A DNA stretch of 64,000 nucleotides from positions 1,005,103 through 1,069,102 of the forward strand of contig NW_027192194.1 in NCBI RefSeq assembly GCF_041956535.1, given 5' to 3'. Below, one piece after another: positions 1-10,801 of the stretch. The stretch's first letter is position 1; each line of letters opens with the position of its first letter. A program made the position numbers and the translations under genes. The notes beneath the pieces were generated by a model. That model ran no database searches. It was not told the DNA's origin and saw nothing but the letters and a program-made list of their open reading frames with translations. The stretch comes from Calcarisporiella thermophila CBS 279.70. Taxonomy: Eukaryota > Calcarisporiellomycota.

Positions 1-1776
1 GGAGGATGTCCTTTCCGTCTACCGCACCGCGATAGCTGATACCTTTGGACTCGTTCTCGGTGGTGAGGGCGGCATAGGTGCCAAGTTGTGGCCCAACACC
101 CCCTTAGCCAACGAGACTTTCACCAAGATGGCAAACCAGGTTGTGCAGATCGAGACCGCTATTGCCAACTTCACCCTCTCCAGTGCGGATAAGAGCGACC
201 CCATCAAGACCTACAACCCCACCAAGCTCGCTGATCTCGCACAGCTGGCCCCCGCGGTGGACTGGAATTTGTACCTTCAGACTGTCCTCGGTGAGGGCGT
301 CAAGCTCCCCGAAACTGTATTCCTCGACTCGCCCGATTATTTCAAGGCCTTGTCTGCCAATGTGTTGGCAACCACTCCTGCGCCTGCTCTCCAGGCCTAT
401 CTCCTCTGGCGCGCCATTGCCTCCTACACTGGCGGACTAGCCGTCAGCTATCAGATGCCAGTGCGTCGCCTCAATGAGAAAATCAGGGGCGTCAAGGCCG
501 ACGCCCTCCCCCCTCGCTGGCAGACATGTCTGGGCGCAGTCACCAATAACATGGGTCAGAGTCTGGGCCGCTACTATGTTCTCCAAAAATTCACGGGCAA
601 TTCAAAACAGCTAGCTGATGGTAGGGTTTGCTTGGCTTTGCTGTGTCTTGTAGAGAGTTAACTCACGGTCCTTGATCTCTTTCTTTCCCTCCCCCATCTC
701 CCCATTTTCTAGACCTTGTTACTGGCCTCCGCACTACATTCAAGGAGAGCCTCCCCAACATCACTTGGCTTGATGAGCCGACCCGCGCGAAAGCGACCGA
801 GAAGATTGACAAATTCACGCAGAAGATCGGATACTCCACCAATACCCCTGATGTGCTGAAGCCCTCGTCGATCCAAAAGTTCTATGAGGGGCTCGAGGTC
901 AACAAGAGCGAGTATTTTGCCAACCAGTTGCGGGCCAGCCAGTGGGGCGCGGCTAAGCAGCTTGCTGACTTTGGCAAGCCCGTCGACAAATCGGTCTGGT
1001 CCATGAACCCGCACACCGTCAACGCCTACTATCAGCCCGTGTTCAATGAAATCGTATTCCCAAGCGGTATCCTCCAATCCCCCTTCTACGATGCCAAACT
1101 CCCAGAATAGTAAGTATTTGCACCCCGTATAGAAGTGGCTCAATTTTCCAAGCTATGCGCATTTTACTAACTCTCGGGCTTTGTTTGTTTTTATTTCCAT
1201 CTACTGTTATCCAGTCTCAACTATGGAGGTATCGGGGTGGTGGCAGGCCATGAAATTACCCATGGCTTCGACGACTCGGGGCGATCATTTGACGGGACTG
1301 GCGCAATGAATGACTGGTGGACGAATGCGACTGCACAAGCCTTCAATGAGCGAGCCCAATGCTTCGAGAATGAGTATTCCAACTTCACGGTCAAAGGCCC
1401 CGATGGCACGGATGTGAAGGTGAATGGGAAGCTCACCCTCGGCGAAAACATTGCGGACAACGGCGGGTTGCGGCAGGCGTTTGTCACGTGGAAGAAGCGT
1501 TTCGATTCAGACCCGCAGATGCAGAAGTACAACAATCGCCTCATCCCCGGCCTCGAGAAATTCACACGTGAGCAGCTCTACTTCATCTCGTATGCGCGTG
1601 TGTGGTGCTCGAACCAGACGCCGGCCTACCTGGTCAACCAGGTCCGCACCGACCCCCACTCCCCCACGCGCTGGCGTGTCAACGGCGCCGTCAAGAACTC
1701 GCCCTACTTCGCAGAGGCCTACAAGTGCCCGCCCGGCTCGCCAATGAACCCCGCCGACAAATGCGCCCTCTGGTAA
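1..1776 (+). CDS. M13 family zinc metallopeptidase (neprilysin/endothelin-converting enzyme type), 5' partial
   Basis: Exons join(<2..620,713..1109,1215..1776); about 525 residues are visible and the N-terminus lies left of the window. Both introns have GT-AG ends and the frame continues across them. Family knowledge: M13 enzymes cleave peptides with a catalytic zinc, usually as type II membrane or secreted ectoenzymes. The sequence shows the substrate-binding NAYY motif at the end of exon 2, the zinc motif VVAGHEITHGF (HExxH) early in exon 3, the third zinc ligand in GENIADNGG (ExxxD), and the C-terminal CALW (CxxW) that closes M13 proteins. All catalytic residues that can be seen are intact. 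The TM/signal segment cannot be judged because it is outside the window. Substrate is unknown. Confidence 0.95.
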
Positions 1777-1942
1777 ATCGCATGAGAAAATGCACCAGCA
1801 GAGGCATGCTGGTGATCGTGTTAGCTTTGACCATGCAGCCCAAGCATTCTCCCTACTGCTATTCGTACATTTGTAATCTGTAATCCCTCTCGATTTTGTA
1901 TTCTGCCGACGACGTAAGCCACAGCGCAAACTAATCTCGTTC

Positions 1943-1948
1943 AATAAA
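1943..1948 (+). terminator. Candidate poly(A) signal AATAAA of the M13 gene
   Basis: A perfect AATAAA lies 167 nt after the stop codon. Position and strand fit, but use is inferred. Confidence 0.4.
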
Positions 1949-2349
1949 CTAATTTTGGGCAAGTGGTGGTTTTGTTTTATTTCCCTTGTTTGCCGAATTT
2001 GCAGCGGTCTCGGATGACAGAAACAGAGGTTTGAGAATCCGAGATATTCCTTGTATGAGCCAACCGCGGGTGCTGGTGGTTCTTCATTAACTTTTGCACG
2101 GTGCGGCTGAATGGCCGGGAGACGCGGCCTCCGTTCCCGCGAAAGCGGCTGGGACGTAAGAGTGGCCTGACTTTTGGGAAGGGATTCTAGAGAAGGCAGT
2201 GGATATGTCATGGCCTCCCGGAGAAATTGAAATATCTCTTGGCGTTGCCTCTTTTCTGATTGAATGTGGCAGAGTTAATTCTAAAATCAGAAGATCCCTT
2301 AGGTAACGTTGCTCACTTTTGGGTTTTTAGCCGAATGGGGTGGTCTGAA

Positions 2350-2358
2350 TATATAAAA
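2350..2358 (+). promoter_or_regulatory. TATA-like element upstream of the zinc transporter
   Basis: TATATAAAA lies about 158 nt before the ATG at 2516. It is an isolated motif match in AT-rich DNA, so evidence is weak. Confidence 0.25.
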
Positions 2359-2515
2359 GAAACAAGAATAAAAAAATCCAAAAGGCGTTAAGTCTGTATA
2401 TAAGTCATCAGCATCTCTTATTTCATCAAAATCTTGACCGAGCCTATAATTATATATTCTCTTTAAACTTTACCTCTTAAGGCTCCCTCATCCCCTCCCC
2501 CCGACTAAAATAAAA

Positions 2516-4320
2516 ATGCCTTGCCTCTCTAGACAGACTAGACTCGTTCTGCTCCTTGTTGTGACATTTCTCTTTTTCTTGGCCGAGATTATTATCGGCT
2601 ACATGACTAATTCGCTTGCCCTTGTCGCTGACTCTTTCCATCAGTTAAACGATGCATTTTCGCTCGTGGTCGCATTTTGGGCTATTAGAGTATGACGGAA
2701 ATGACATGAGGTGCTTAACTTTGTGAGAGCTTGCTGACATTGTTTTTTCTGTACGACAGTTAGCTTCTCAGACTCAGTGGGCTCCAAAATATTCATATGG
2801 TACTAATGCCCATACCACAGGCACAGCATCGCTGCCAAAAATGCTAATTTGTTTATTTAACCTTTAAGGCTGGCAGAGAGCTGAAGTCGTTGGAGCTCTA
2901 ATTAATGGCGTGTTTCTCTTGGCGCTCTGTCTAACCATCTTAATTGAATCCATACAGCGATTTTTTGAACCTAGAGGTAGGCCTTTGTTTAAAGGGATCG
3001 TGATCATTTTCAAGTTTCGTATCCAACTAACCCTGGCAAAACCTCATTAGATATTACAAACCCCGTTCTTGTGCTTGCTGTAGGCAGTGCTGGACTTGCT
3101 GCTAATTTGTTTGGCATTCTCCTCTTTCATGGTTAGTTTATTTTTCACATCCATACATATATCTGGAGGGAGAAAGGAGGTGGGAGGGCGGAAGAAGAGA
3201 GTGAAGAAGAAAACAGAGGAATACTTTATTAACGAACATCTACTTCGATTGTCTTTTTTTTTTTCAACAGAACATGGGCACGCTCATGGACATGAGCAAA
3301 ATGTTCCAGCATCCTTTTCAAGATCGCCTACGGATATCAGTACTCCCCAGCGGCTCTCCATTGACGAAATTTACGTCCACCCTGTCCTCGCCCGTCAAAA
3401 TATCGTCCAGGCGGCTGAGGAGCAAGCACATGCCACCATCCTCAATATCGATGAGTCCACTTCAACGGAACCCTCTTCCTCTGAGCCTCAAATACGGTCA
3501 TCACAACCAAAAAAATCCCCTAAGCAATTCGGTTTCAGGAACAGGGATAAGAATAAGAAGGAGACATCCCATTCCCATGAGCCTAATATTCATAGACGTT
3601 CATCCTCACGCAGGCATTCCCACAAGGAGGAGCAAGGAGGTCATTTGAACATGCATGGGGTCTTTCTTCATGTTCTAGGAGATGCACTTGGGAACGTCGG
3701 TGTGATCATTTCAGCCTTATTTATCTGGTTGACTCCTTTTGAGTGGCGATTCTATGCCGACCCTGTTATCAGGTAGAATTCGAGCTATTGGAAACCCGTT
3801 CGACATGAGAAAGCCTAACGGTGTGCCCTGTTTTTATATTCATAGTTTAATTATCATGCTTATCATCTTTTCATCCGCCCTGCCATTGGTGAAGAGCGCT
3901 GCATTCATCCTCCTCCAGGGAGTACCTACCTATATTCCCATTGAAGATGTTCGCGAGAAGCTGCTGCATCTCGAAGATGTCATCTCGGTACACGAACTGC
4001 ATATTTGGCAACTCTCTGACACAAAGGTGGTTGCCTCGGTCCATATTCTGATTGCAAGCGGTTCTGACTACATGAGAGTCGCCGCCCGGATACGCAGGAT
4101 ACTCCATGCATACGGGGTGCATTCTACCACCATTCAGCCAGAGTATGTGCGGTTGATAGACGACACCGTGGATGGGGAAAGGTTGATCGTGTTGGACGGC
4201 ACCGACGACGAAGGAATTGTCATGAAGGAGGGAGGATGCTTGCTCCCGTGTACGGGCTCACGTAATTGTGAGGAGAAGATGTGTTGTCGGCCGGTATCGC
4301 AACCCAATTCGACAGAATAA
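2516..4320 (+). CDS. CDF zinc transporter (ZRC1/COT1/ZnT1 type)
   Basis: Exons join(2516..2689,2760..2799,2869..2976,3051..3131,3271..3772,3846..4320), 459 residues. Family knowledge: CDF proteins exchange cytosolic zinc for protons at the vacuole or another compartment. The sequence shows six hydrophobic segments. The HxxxD zinc pair of TM2 (DSFHQLNDAF) and of TM5 (HVLGDALGN) gives the HD/HD site expected for zinc rather than manganese. Between TM4 and TM5 is a long His-rich cytosolic loop (HGHAHGH, then further HSH and RRHSH clusters). The C-terminal cytoplasmic domain is conserved (VHELHIWQLSD). The tail is unusual, with a Cys cluster (CLLPC, then EEKMCC). Exon 2 has only 40 nt. ATG 2516 is chosen because TM1 follows directly. 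Confidence 0.93.
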
Positions 4321-4704
4321 TCCAAGGCCTTCTTCCCTTAAATGCTACAGTCAATACCATTGTTTCTTCTTTCGCCCTTATCTAACTTCCAACGTGGATC
4401 CAATGTATTATGCATAGTTGATTGTGTTTTGAATTCCTTGTTATGTAACTTAATCATTTTCCTACTCCTGTCTTTTTTTTTTCTCTCTCGTGGCACTTCT
4501 GGCACCTCAAGTATTTACTCTCCCTCTAGAATAATGAGAAATTAACCGGGCATTGTAATTGAAATTTTAAATTTTTAATCCAAAAGCAGTCATAAGGTTG
4601 AAAAATATCTCACTAATGGAGTAGGGAAGGAAGAGGGCGACTTAGAAAAGAAGAAAAGATTCCCCCTCCACTTCCTACCGGAATTCATATACGTCACATT
4701 CGTC

Positions 4705-6210
4705 ATGATCTCCACAAAACTCTTCATTTCCCGTTCCTCAATTCATTTGCGTCCACTCGCCTCCTCCCATTCCCTTCGTACTTTTGCAACTCATCCCGGA
4801 TCCACGGCACCATCGCCGCAGGTCGCCGATAATCCCTCGGAGCCAACTCGGACAGAAAAAAAACGAAGCCGATACAGACTCTCGCCCGTCAATATACCGA
4901 GTTCGCCGGAGTTTGGTTCGAATCAGAATCTGCCGCTTGACGAAGATTTCAAGCAACAGTTGCGTGCCGTCGTGCAAAGCTTCAATGCCCCGGTGCGATA
5001 TGCATTCGCGTACGGAAGCGGCGTGTTCCGGCAACGAGGCTATGACACCAAGGTAAGCGTGATGTGGTGCATTATATGTCTTGGAACTGAATTATTAATC
5101 CGTCTTTTTGTCCCTCCCTCCCCCCTCCCATTTTTTGGCTTTTTTTTTGCTATTTGTCATTCATGTAAATCTTATGATAGAAAAAACCCATGGTTGATTT
5201 CATTCTTGCAGTAACGCATCCCGAGCATTGGCACTACATCAATATCCAGCAGAATCCCCATCATTATTCCTTTCTGAGATGGTTTGGAAGTGGAGCGGTG
5301 AGTTTTCTCCAAGATAAGGTCGGCGCCCATGTTTATTTCAACCCTTATGTCGAGGTAAACGGGCTCCTCATCAAATATGGCGTGGTTTCGGTGGATCGCC
5401 TCTGTAAGGACCTACTAGACTGGGAAACACTCTATCTTGCCGGGAGAATGCACAAACCGGTAAAAATTCTACGTGACGATGCCCGCGTTCGGCTGGCGAA
5501 CCAGGTGAATCTGACCAGTGCACTTCGCACTGCATTGCTGATGCTTCCTGGACAATTTACAGAGGAGGAGTTGTTTATGACCATTTCAGGATTCTCCTAC
5601 ACGGGCGATTTTAGAATGCGTGTGGGCGAAAATCCACACAAGGTTCGCAATATCGTGGTCGAGCAGATGGAGAATTTCCATCGGTTATATTCGCCCTTGA
5701 TTGAGGATCTTCCGAATGTAGCGTACATGCGGGAGGGGGTCATCCAGGTGAGTAACTTTGCGGTTTTGCGAATATCCTACCGTTCTCCTGATTTAGCTCA
5801 CTCTTTGTGCGTGGATTGACTTCATAGCAAGATGAGAACCCGCGGGTACGAGGTCTGATGGTACGCAAACTGCCTCGGATATTGCACGCGCATGTAAAGC
5901 ATCAATACCGAAGCCACTCACTATCCAAGGGAGAGCGGTGGTCTGATGACGAATATGAATTAGGACAGTTGATTGTCCGAAGTCCGGTCTTGAAACAGTT
6001 TATCGCCGAAGGTTAGTTTTGCAGATAGATAGTTTTCATTAAATTCCCGCTAGGGTGGAACTCATTGGTTCATTGTGGTTAGGCTTAAACACGATTGTGA
6101 AGGGCCCGGCGCTGACGCAGTCTCTAAAGGGAGTGCTCACGGCAGGACCCACGAGAACAACGCGATACGTGTACGATAAGTTAAGCAAGTGGTGGTCGGC
6201 TTCATCTTAA
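4705..6210 (+). CDS. TAM41: Mitochondrial phosphatidate cytidylyltransferase (CDP-diacylglycerol synthase)
   Basis: Exons join(4705..5052,5181..5747,5828..6011,6083..6210), 408 residues. TAM41/Mmp37 converts phosphatidate and CTP to CDP-diacylglycerol on the matrix side of the inner mitochondrial membrane, the first step of cardiolipin synthesis. The N-terminus is Ser/Arg-rich and fits a mitochondrial presequence. The nucleotidyltransferase signature is present as AYGSGVF followed by MVDFIL. The family blocks VTHPEHWH, RWFGSGAVSFLQDKVGA, YFNPYVEVNG, LAGRMHKPVKILRDDAR and the C-terminal KGPALTQSLKG are all recognisable. Length fits the family, and nothing looks broken. Confidence 0.96.
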
Positions 6211-7325
6211 TTAGAGCTAAGCAACGGCGTGTAATTTTGTTTACTTTTTTTCTGGCTTTGTAGACTTTTTTTTTCTACTTTATATCTATTTTATAAAATT
6301 CTCAAAGGTGAGGTATAATAAAGGAGAGGAGGGGTGAATTTTTACACGGGCAAGTCCAAGTCTGGTAAAGCGTGCCAAAACCCGACTTCTGATTCACGGG
6401 CCAAATTTTTGTAATTCATCCGATATGCGTGATGCTCACATGTCAAATCCGCCCCTCTTGCCCATTTTCTATCTCCAGTATCCCATTCTATAATGTGATA
6501 AGAGTGCTATGATCCACTGCACCTCCCAACAAGTCATCCTGTCAGGTTACATTTGCCAGCACCGTATATCGTCTCTTCTGACTCATATCCAACCCTGCTA
6601 ACCCCATTGTAAAGTGGAAATAGAGGTGAGAAAAAATATGCCTGCGGGATAAAAAACCGAGGTGGTAGTTTATGTTCCAAAAATCCACTCACTCAATCAC
6701 AAGGACCATTGGAGGGTGGCTTGGCGTGCTCAACGCCGTTCTTCCTTTTCATAAAGAATCAGTTTCTCTGTTTGTTCAAAATAAACTGCCTCTTTTTTCT
6801 CATTTATTTTTCTCTCCCCTTGCGCAACTTGGAACTCAAAACTTTCTCACCCATTTCTATTTTTGCCCATCTTCTTAATTCCTACTTCACTCTTCACTGT
6901 CCTCCTCTGATTATTGTTTCAACTGCTCTCTTCTTCTTCCTGCTGTTCTTAGTTACTCTATTAATGTTGAGGGGTGCATGCGGTTTCTAGCCGGAAAAGT
7001 TGAGGGAGCATAAAAATCAAAAAAAAAAGAATCGGAGCCAGAGCAGAAGCTTAGGAGCAGAAGCGCCCTTCCTGGAACAGAACAGTATTGAATAAGAAGT
7101 GAGGAATTGAACTCTTTTTTATTCTGCTGTACTTTGATTACAAGACGCTATTATAGTATTACTTTTGTACTCTCTATTTTATTTTCTCATACATATATAC
7201 TTATATATATTTACCCCGTCTTTTTTTTCTCTCTCACCTTTTTTCTCTCCTGTTTCTTTTAATACCTCTCCTTATCCTCTGAACCTGTTATCAATTTACT
7301 CATTTGGCACTTTGGGTCTGTGAAC
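6211..7325. other. Intergenic, TAM41 to Atos gene
   Basis: No convincing gene. It holds a candidate AATAAA at 6317-6322 (107 nt after the TAM41 stop), then pyrimidine-rich DNA. The last 130 nt before the next ATG are T/C runs typical of fungal leaders. An open frame at 6709-6990 is mostly Leu/Phe from CT-rich DNA. Confidence 0.55.
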
Positions 7326-8744
7326 ATGCCGGCCCCCACACTGCTCAACACTCCCACGCCCACCTCTAAATCCAACCAGTCCAACCCATCTATCTATTCC
7401 CATGCCAACCATCCTTTGACGCCTGCGACCATCATGCGTCCGCCCTCACTTAGCGCCACCTCTCCTCTAGCATTCTCTACATCTCCACAAAACCCGCAGC
7501 CAGTACCAAGCCCCCGAGCTCGTGCTATCACCATCCAGTCGAGCTCTCAGCGTAGACTGAGCGCACCACCGCCTGCCTTAGCAATGCCTCCATCACCCAT
7601 GTTTGGCCAGCACCCACCCGGAAGTGTGAGCCCCACCCGTGGAGGACGAAGAAATTCATTCGTGGTCGGAAGCCTTGTTGGAAGCTACGAGGTAATTAAT
7701 TAGCACCACATTAACTCTTTATTTATCTGATCACTCATACCTGGGTTTTCTTTCTTCTCTCAGGAATCCATACTAAATGGTCGCATGTCCACCTTCCCCT
7801 CCAAGCCCATCTCCTTCATTGCTCAGATTGGTGTTTTTGGTCACGGCAAGAGTAAACTTAAATGCCCACCCCATGTTAGCGTTACATTCCCCGCCTACTT
7901 TTACGAGATCGAAGACGCTGAACAGCCAACCCCCTATGTTGGGTGTGTAGACCTCGAGGCTGGTCTGCAGGGAGAACGCTTCCACAAATGGCCAGGAGGG
8001 TATCGGATTCCGCCTCGGGGTCAGCTGCAGGTGGTCATCAAGAATCCAAACCGCACTGCAGTCAAGGTCTTTCTTCTGCCATATGATTTCACAGACATGC
8101 CTCCTCGGACGAAGACATTCTTGCGCCAGAAAAGCTACACTAACGCGGGGCTGCGCTATGCTATTCACGCCCAGTTCTGCTGCACGGAGAAGGCTCTCTA
8201 TCTTTACAAGAGCATTCGAGTGGTGTTCTCCAACCGTGCCCCGGATCGTAGCGAACGCCTCAGGGTAGTGTGCGATGGTCCCTCGGAGCAAGAAGTGAAA
8301 TATCAGCCCTGGGGAAAATCGGACTTTGGCTATGCTGGCCATTTAATGGTGAAAAGCCCGAAGCGGCGACGACCTAGCGAGGAATCGACCGTATCGGATG
8401 CGGCCTTGCATGAGGAGATGGGCTCCATCGGCACACTTGAGCTTGGCGTCATGGAAGGCAGGCATGACGCGGAGAGGATGGACGAGGATGTTGGCGGAAT
8501 AGAGCTGGGAGAAGAGCCGCGGATATGCGTTGGAGGCGAGGTGACCCGGATGGCCACCATCCAAGAGGAGTGGACCCCATCGTCTCCATCCAGTGCACAT
8601 CGCCTCATGGTGGGTGGCATTGCGGAGAAGGTGCGGCACATGCGCATCCGGGATGTCCCCACTATGAGCTCGCCCCCCGGCTCCCTTCTGCATCGTCCTC
8701 GGCTGAGCTACGACAAGCTATTGGAGCCAAAGAGTGATTTTTGA
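7326..8744 (+). CDS. Atos/FAM214-like protein
   Basis: Exons join(7326..7691,7764..8744), 448 residues. The first 110 residues are Pro/Ser-rich and disordered (SPMFGQHPPGS, PRARAITIQSSSQRRLS). Next comes the Atos/FAM214 core: GSLVGSYEESILNGRMS and PSKPISFIAQIGVFGHG, which continues into CPPHVSVTFPA. After a break follows the second conserved block: GQLQVVIKNPNRTAVKVFLLPYD, then RYAIHAQFCCTEKALYLYKSIRVVFSNR. In animals such proteins (Drosophila Atossa) are transcriptional regulators of macrophage metabolism and invasion; the fungal role is not settled. The C-terminal 130 residues are acidic and unlike the family. Pfam splits this region into a DUF4210-type and a so-called chromosome-segregation domain. 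ATG 7326 is the first ATG in frame. Confidence 0.88.
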
Positions 8745-9871
8745 GTTTATATTGTCTTTTTGATATTGTACATGCCATTTTTCTTTATAATTCCTTTTGA
8801 GATTGCATTTGTTTGCTCCTGATTTAATTTTCTTGTTCAGGTTTTTTTTTTGTTTATTCTTCTCTCTCTTTGTACTTTTCCTTCTTCCCCACCCCCCACC
8901 CCCCTTCCCTTTCCACTCTTCCACTCTCTCCCTCGCTTGTTCTCTTCGTTGTGGGCATACTATCTTCTCATGCGCGATTTAATCGTGGAAGATGGAGTGT
9001 TTTTATTCTCTTTTTCTTTTTGTATATAAATGAAAAGGATTTCATAAATAAATGAAAATATTCTTTCCTGTAACCCCGACGAGTTTGCCTCCAAGCCCGG
9101 ATGCAAATTGACAGCTGCAAGCCGGGTTGGCTTGAGCGTTTTGGATTTGTTTTCCTAAGCTGCATCTGCATGCCGCATCATGAAACTTTATTACTTGGTT
9201 CCACATGGTTCCCCCATCTCGTCATCTGGGGATATTGCAGCTGCATGAGTCCAGCCGAGACATTTGGCGACCTAACATGTGAGACGAAGTGGACTAAGCG
9301 GTGGGGTAGAGGCTGTCTCCGTCGGCATTTCCTGCGCAAAAAGCGATGTTTTCTCAGCGACTTATTCATGGTCGCTGTAAATACCGCCATTGTTTCTTCC
9401 TTCCCAGCTGCTTTTCGGTGCCAATTGAACCCCCTTTGGAAAGGGGGGAACGGTGTTGACTTTACAACGTAGATGACGCAAGTTGGAAGGAGATACCGAC
9501 AAAGATGGTAAGGGATATATGACTTGGTCCAGATGCAAATATTTGCTAATGCGCTAGAATCGATTTATTAATTTTTACCTAAATGCATACCTCGCTTATT
9601 TTTCGCCCCTCCCTTCAAGCCGTGATTAAAATTTCAAAATGTGCTCGGTATGTATATAATGAGGCCACCTCTTCTCAGCTTGGGTAATGGATAAGCCAGC
9701 GTGAAAGGGTAAAAAGAAACTAAAAACAAAAGTTGCAAAACGCTGCTTCTGTGAAGCATGTATCTTTGATTATCCTCTCCTTTTTCCTTTGCTCTATTTT
9801 CTCCTATCTTCTTACGGCTATTATAGAGATTTACCCTCTTACCTCCTATCATTTAAATAGGAAAAAAAAGA
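8745..9871. other. Intergenic, Atos gene to ML-domain gene
   Basis: No gene recognised. It holds a T-rich 3' region, a C-rich tract near 8888-8906 (runs of C interrupted by A), and GC-richer DNA at about 9070-9470 with open frames on both strands that resemble nothing known to me. Confidence 0.5.
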
Positions 9872-10482
9872 ATGAAGATAAAACTGTCTCTCATTTTGAT
9901 TCTTGTGTGCCTCGGGCATTCACTTGCCCTCCTCTCTCCGATCTCCTCGCTCCTCTCCTCTCTTCTCCTGCCAAAACGTCGCAAAACAGCATTATCCGCC
10001 CCTGCCTCCGGTTTCGAGAATTGCAGTACTGAGCAAGCGGTGATACGCAATCGGGCCGTCTTTCTTCAGCCCAACCCTCCTCGGGCGGGTGAACCGTTGG
10101 CGGTCTCCTGGCGTGGGGTCGTTTTACAGCCTATCCGGCCAGGCTCCAAATTGAAGGTAACGGTGACGACACCTGGGCTTCTGTGGGGCGACCTCACCGT
10201 GATGGATAAGGAGTGGGATCTTTGTAGGACCGCGTCGAAATGGGGCAGAAAATGCCCCTTGCCTGCGGGCAATTTGAAATTGCAAGAGGTCGTGGATGTA
10301 CCCTCCTATGTGCCTCCCGTATGTATATCCTTGGCTCTTCTGCTACTCAAGTGTAAATTCCACTAACTACAGGGTTCACTGCTCTGTGTATGACTCTTCA
10401 GGGTAAATACAATGTGATGCTCAAAGCATTTTCACCCACCTCAAAGCAAATTGGGTGCGTCAAATTCATCGTCAACCTCTGA
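9872..10482 (+). CDS. Secreted ML-domain (MD-2/NPC2-like) lipid-binding protein
   Basis: Exons join(9872..10318,10402..10482), 175 residues. It starts with a classical signal peptide (MKIKLSLILILVCLGHSLAL). The mature part has the cysteine pattern of ML proteins: FENCS near the start, DLCRTASKWGRKCPL in the middle, and IGCVKFIVNL at the very end. This family includes NPC2 and the fungal phosphatidylglycerol/phosphatidylinositol transfer protein, which bind sterols or phospholipids in a beta-sandwich pocket. It is probably vacuolar or secreted. The second acceptor AG at 10400-10401 is used; the earlier one would give a stop. A basic stretch (PKRRK) after the signal peptide could be a propeptide site. 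Confidence 0.88.
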
Positions 10483-10801
10483 GATTCCCCACCGCCCTCC
10501 TCTTGTTCCTATATAACTTGTCTTATACCACTTCGTGCCTCCGCAACCGTTTTTGGTTCCCTTCAGGACACCCACGACCATATTTATCTTTTTTTCTCTT
10601 CTCCCTTCTTCATCCCTCTTATGTAACAGAAATATACTTCTAGTGATAGAAACAGAAACACTGCTGATTTCGATAAAAAGACAATAGTAGAAATAAGAAA
10701 AAGAAATTATAGATAAAGTTACATTGAGTAAGTAAATATACATCAGAATAGAGTATGAAAAAGAAAAATATCGATGGAAAATTACTCTAGAAATTCCATG
10801 A
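10483..10801. other. Convergent intergenic region between ML gene and KNL1
   Basis: A pyrimidine-rich, then A-rich 3'-UTR-like region shared by two genes that end towards each other. No gene seen. Confidence 0.6.

Larger units (their letters stand above)
1777..2515. other. Intergenic: 3' region of the M13 gene and promoter of the zinc transporter
   Basis: No gene seen. It holds an AATAAA at 1943-1948, a TATA-like stretch at 2350-2358 and a pyrimidine-rich leader just before the transporter ATG. Confidence 0.6.

Noticed and set aside
9070-9470. GC-rich island that might be a structured RNA or TE remnant
   Set aside because: No long terminal or inverted repeats, no conserved coding motif, and no rRNA/snRNA signature visible.
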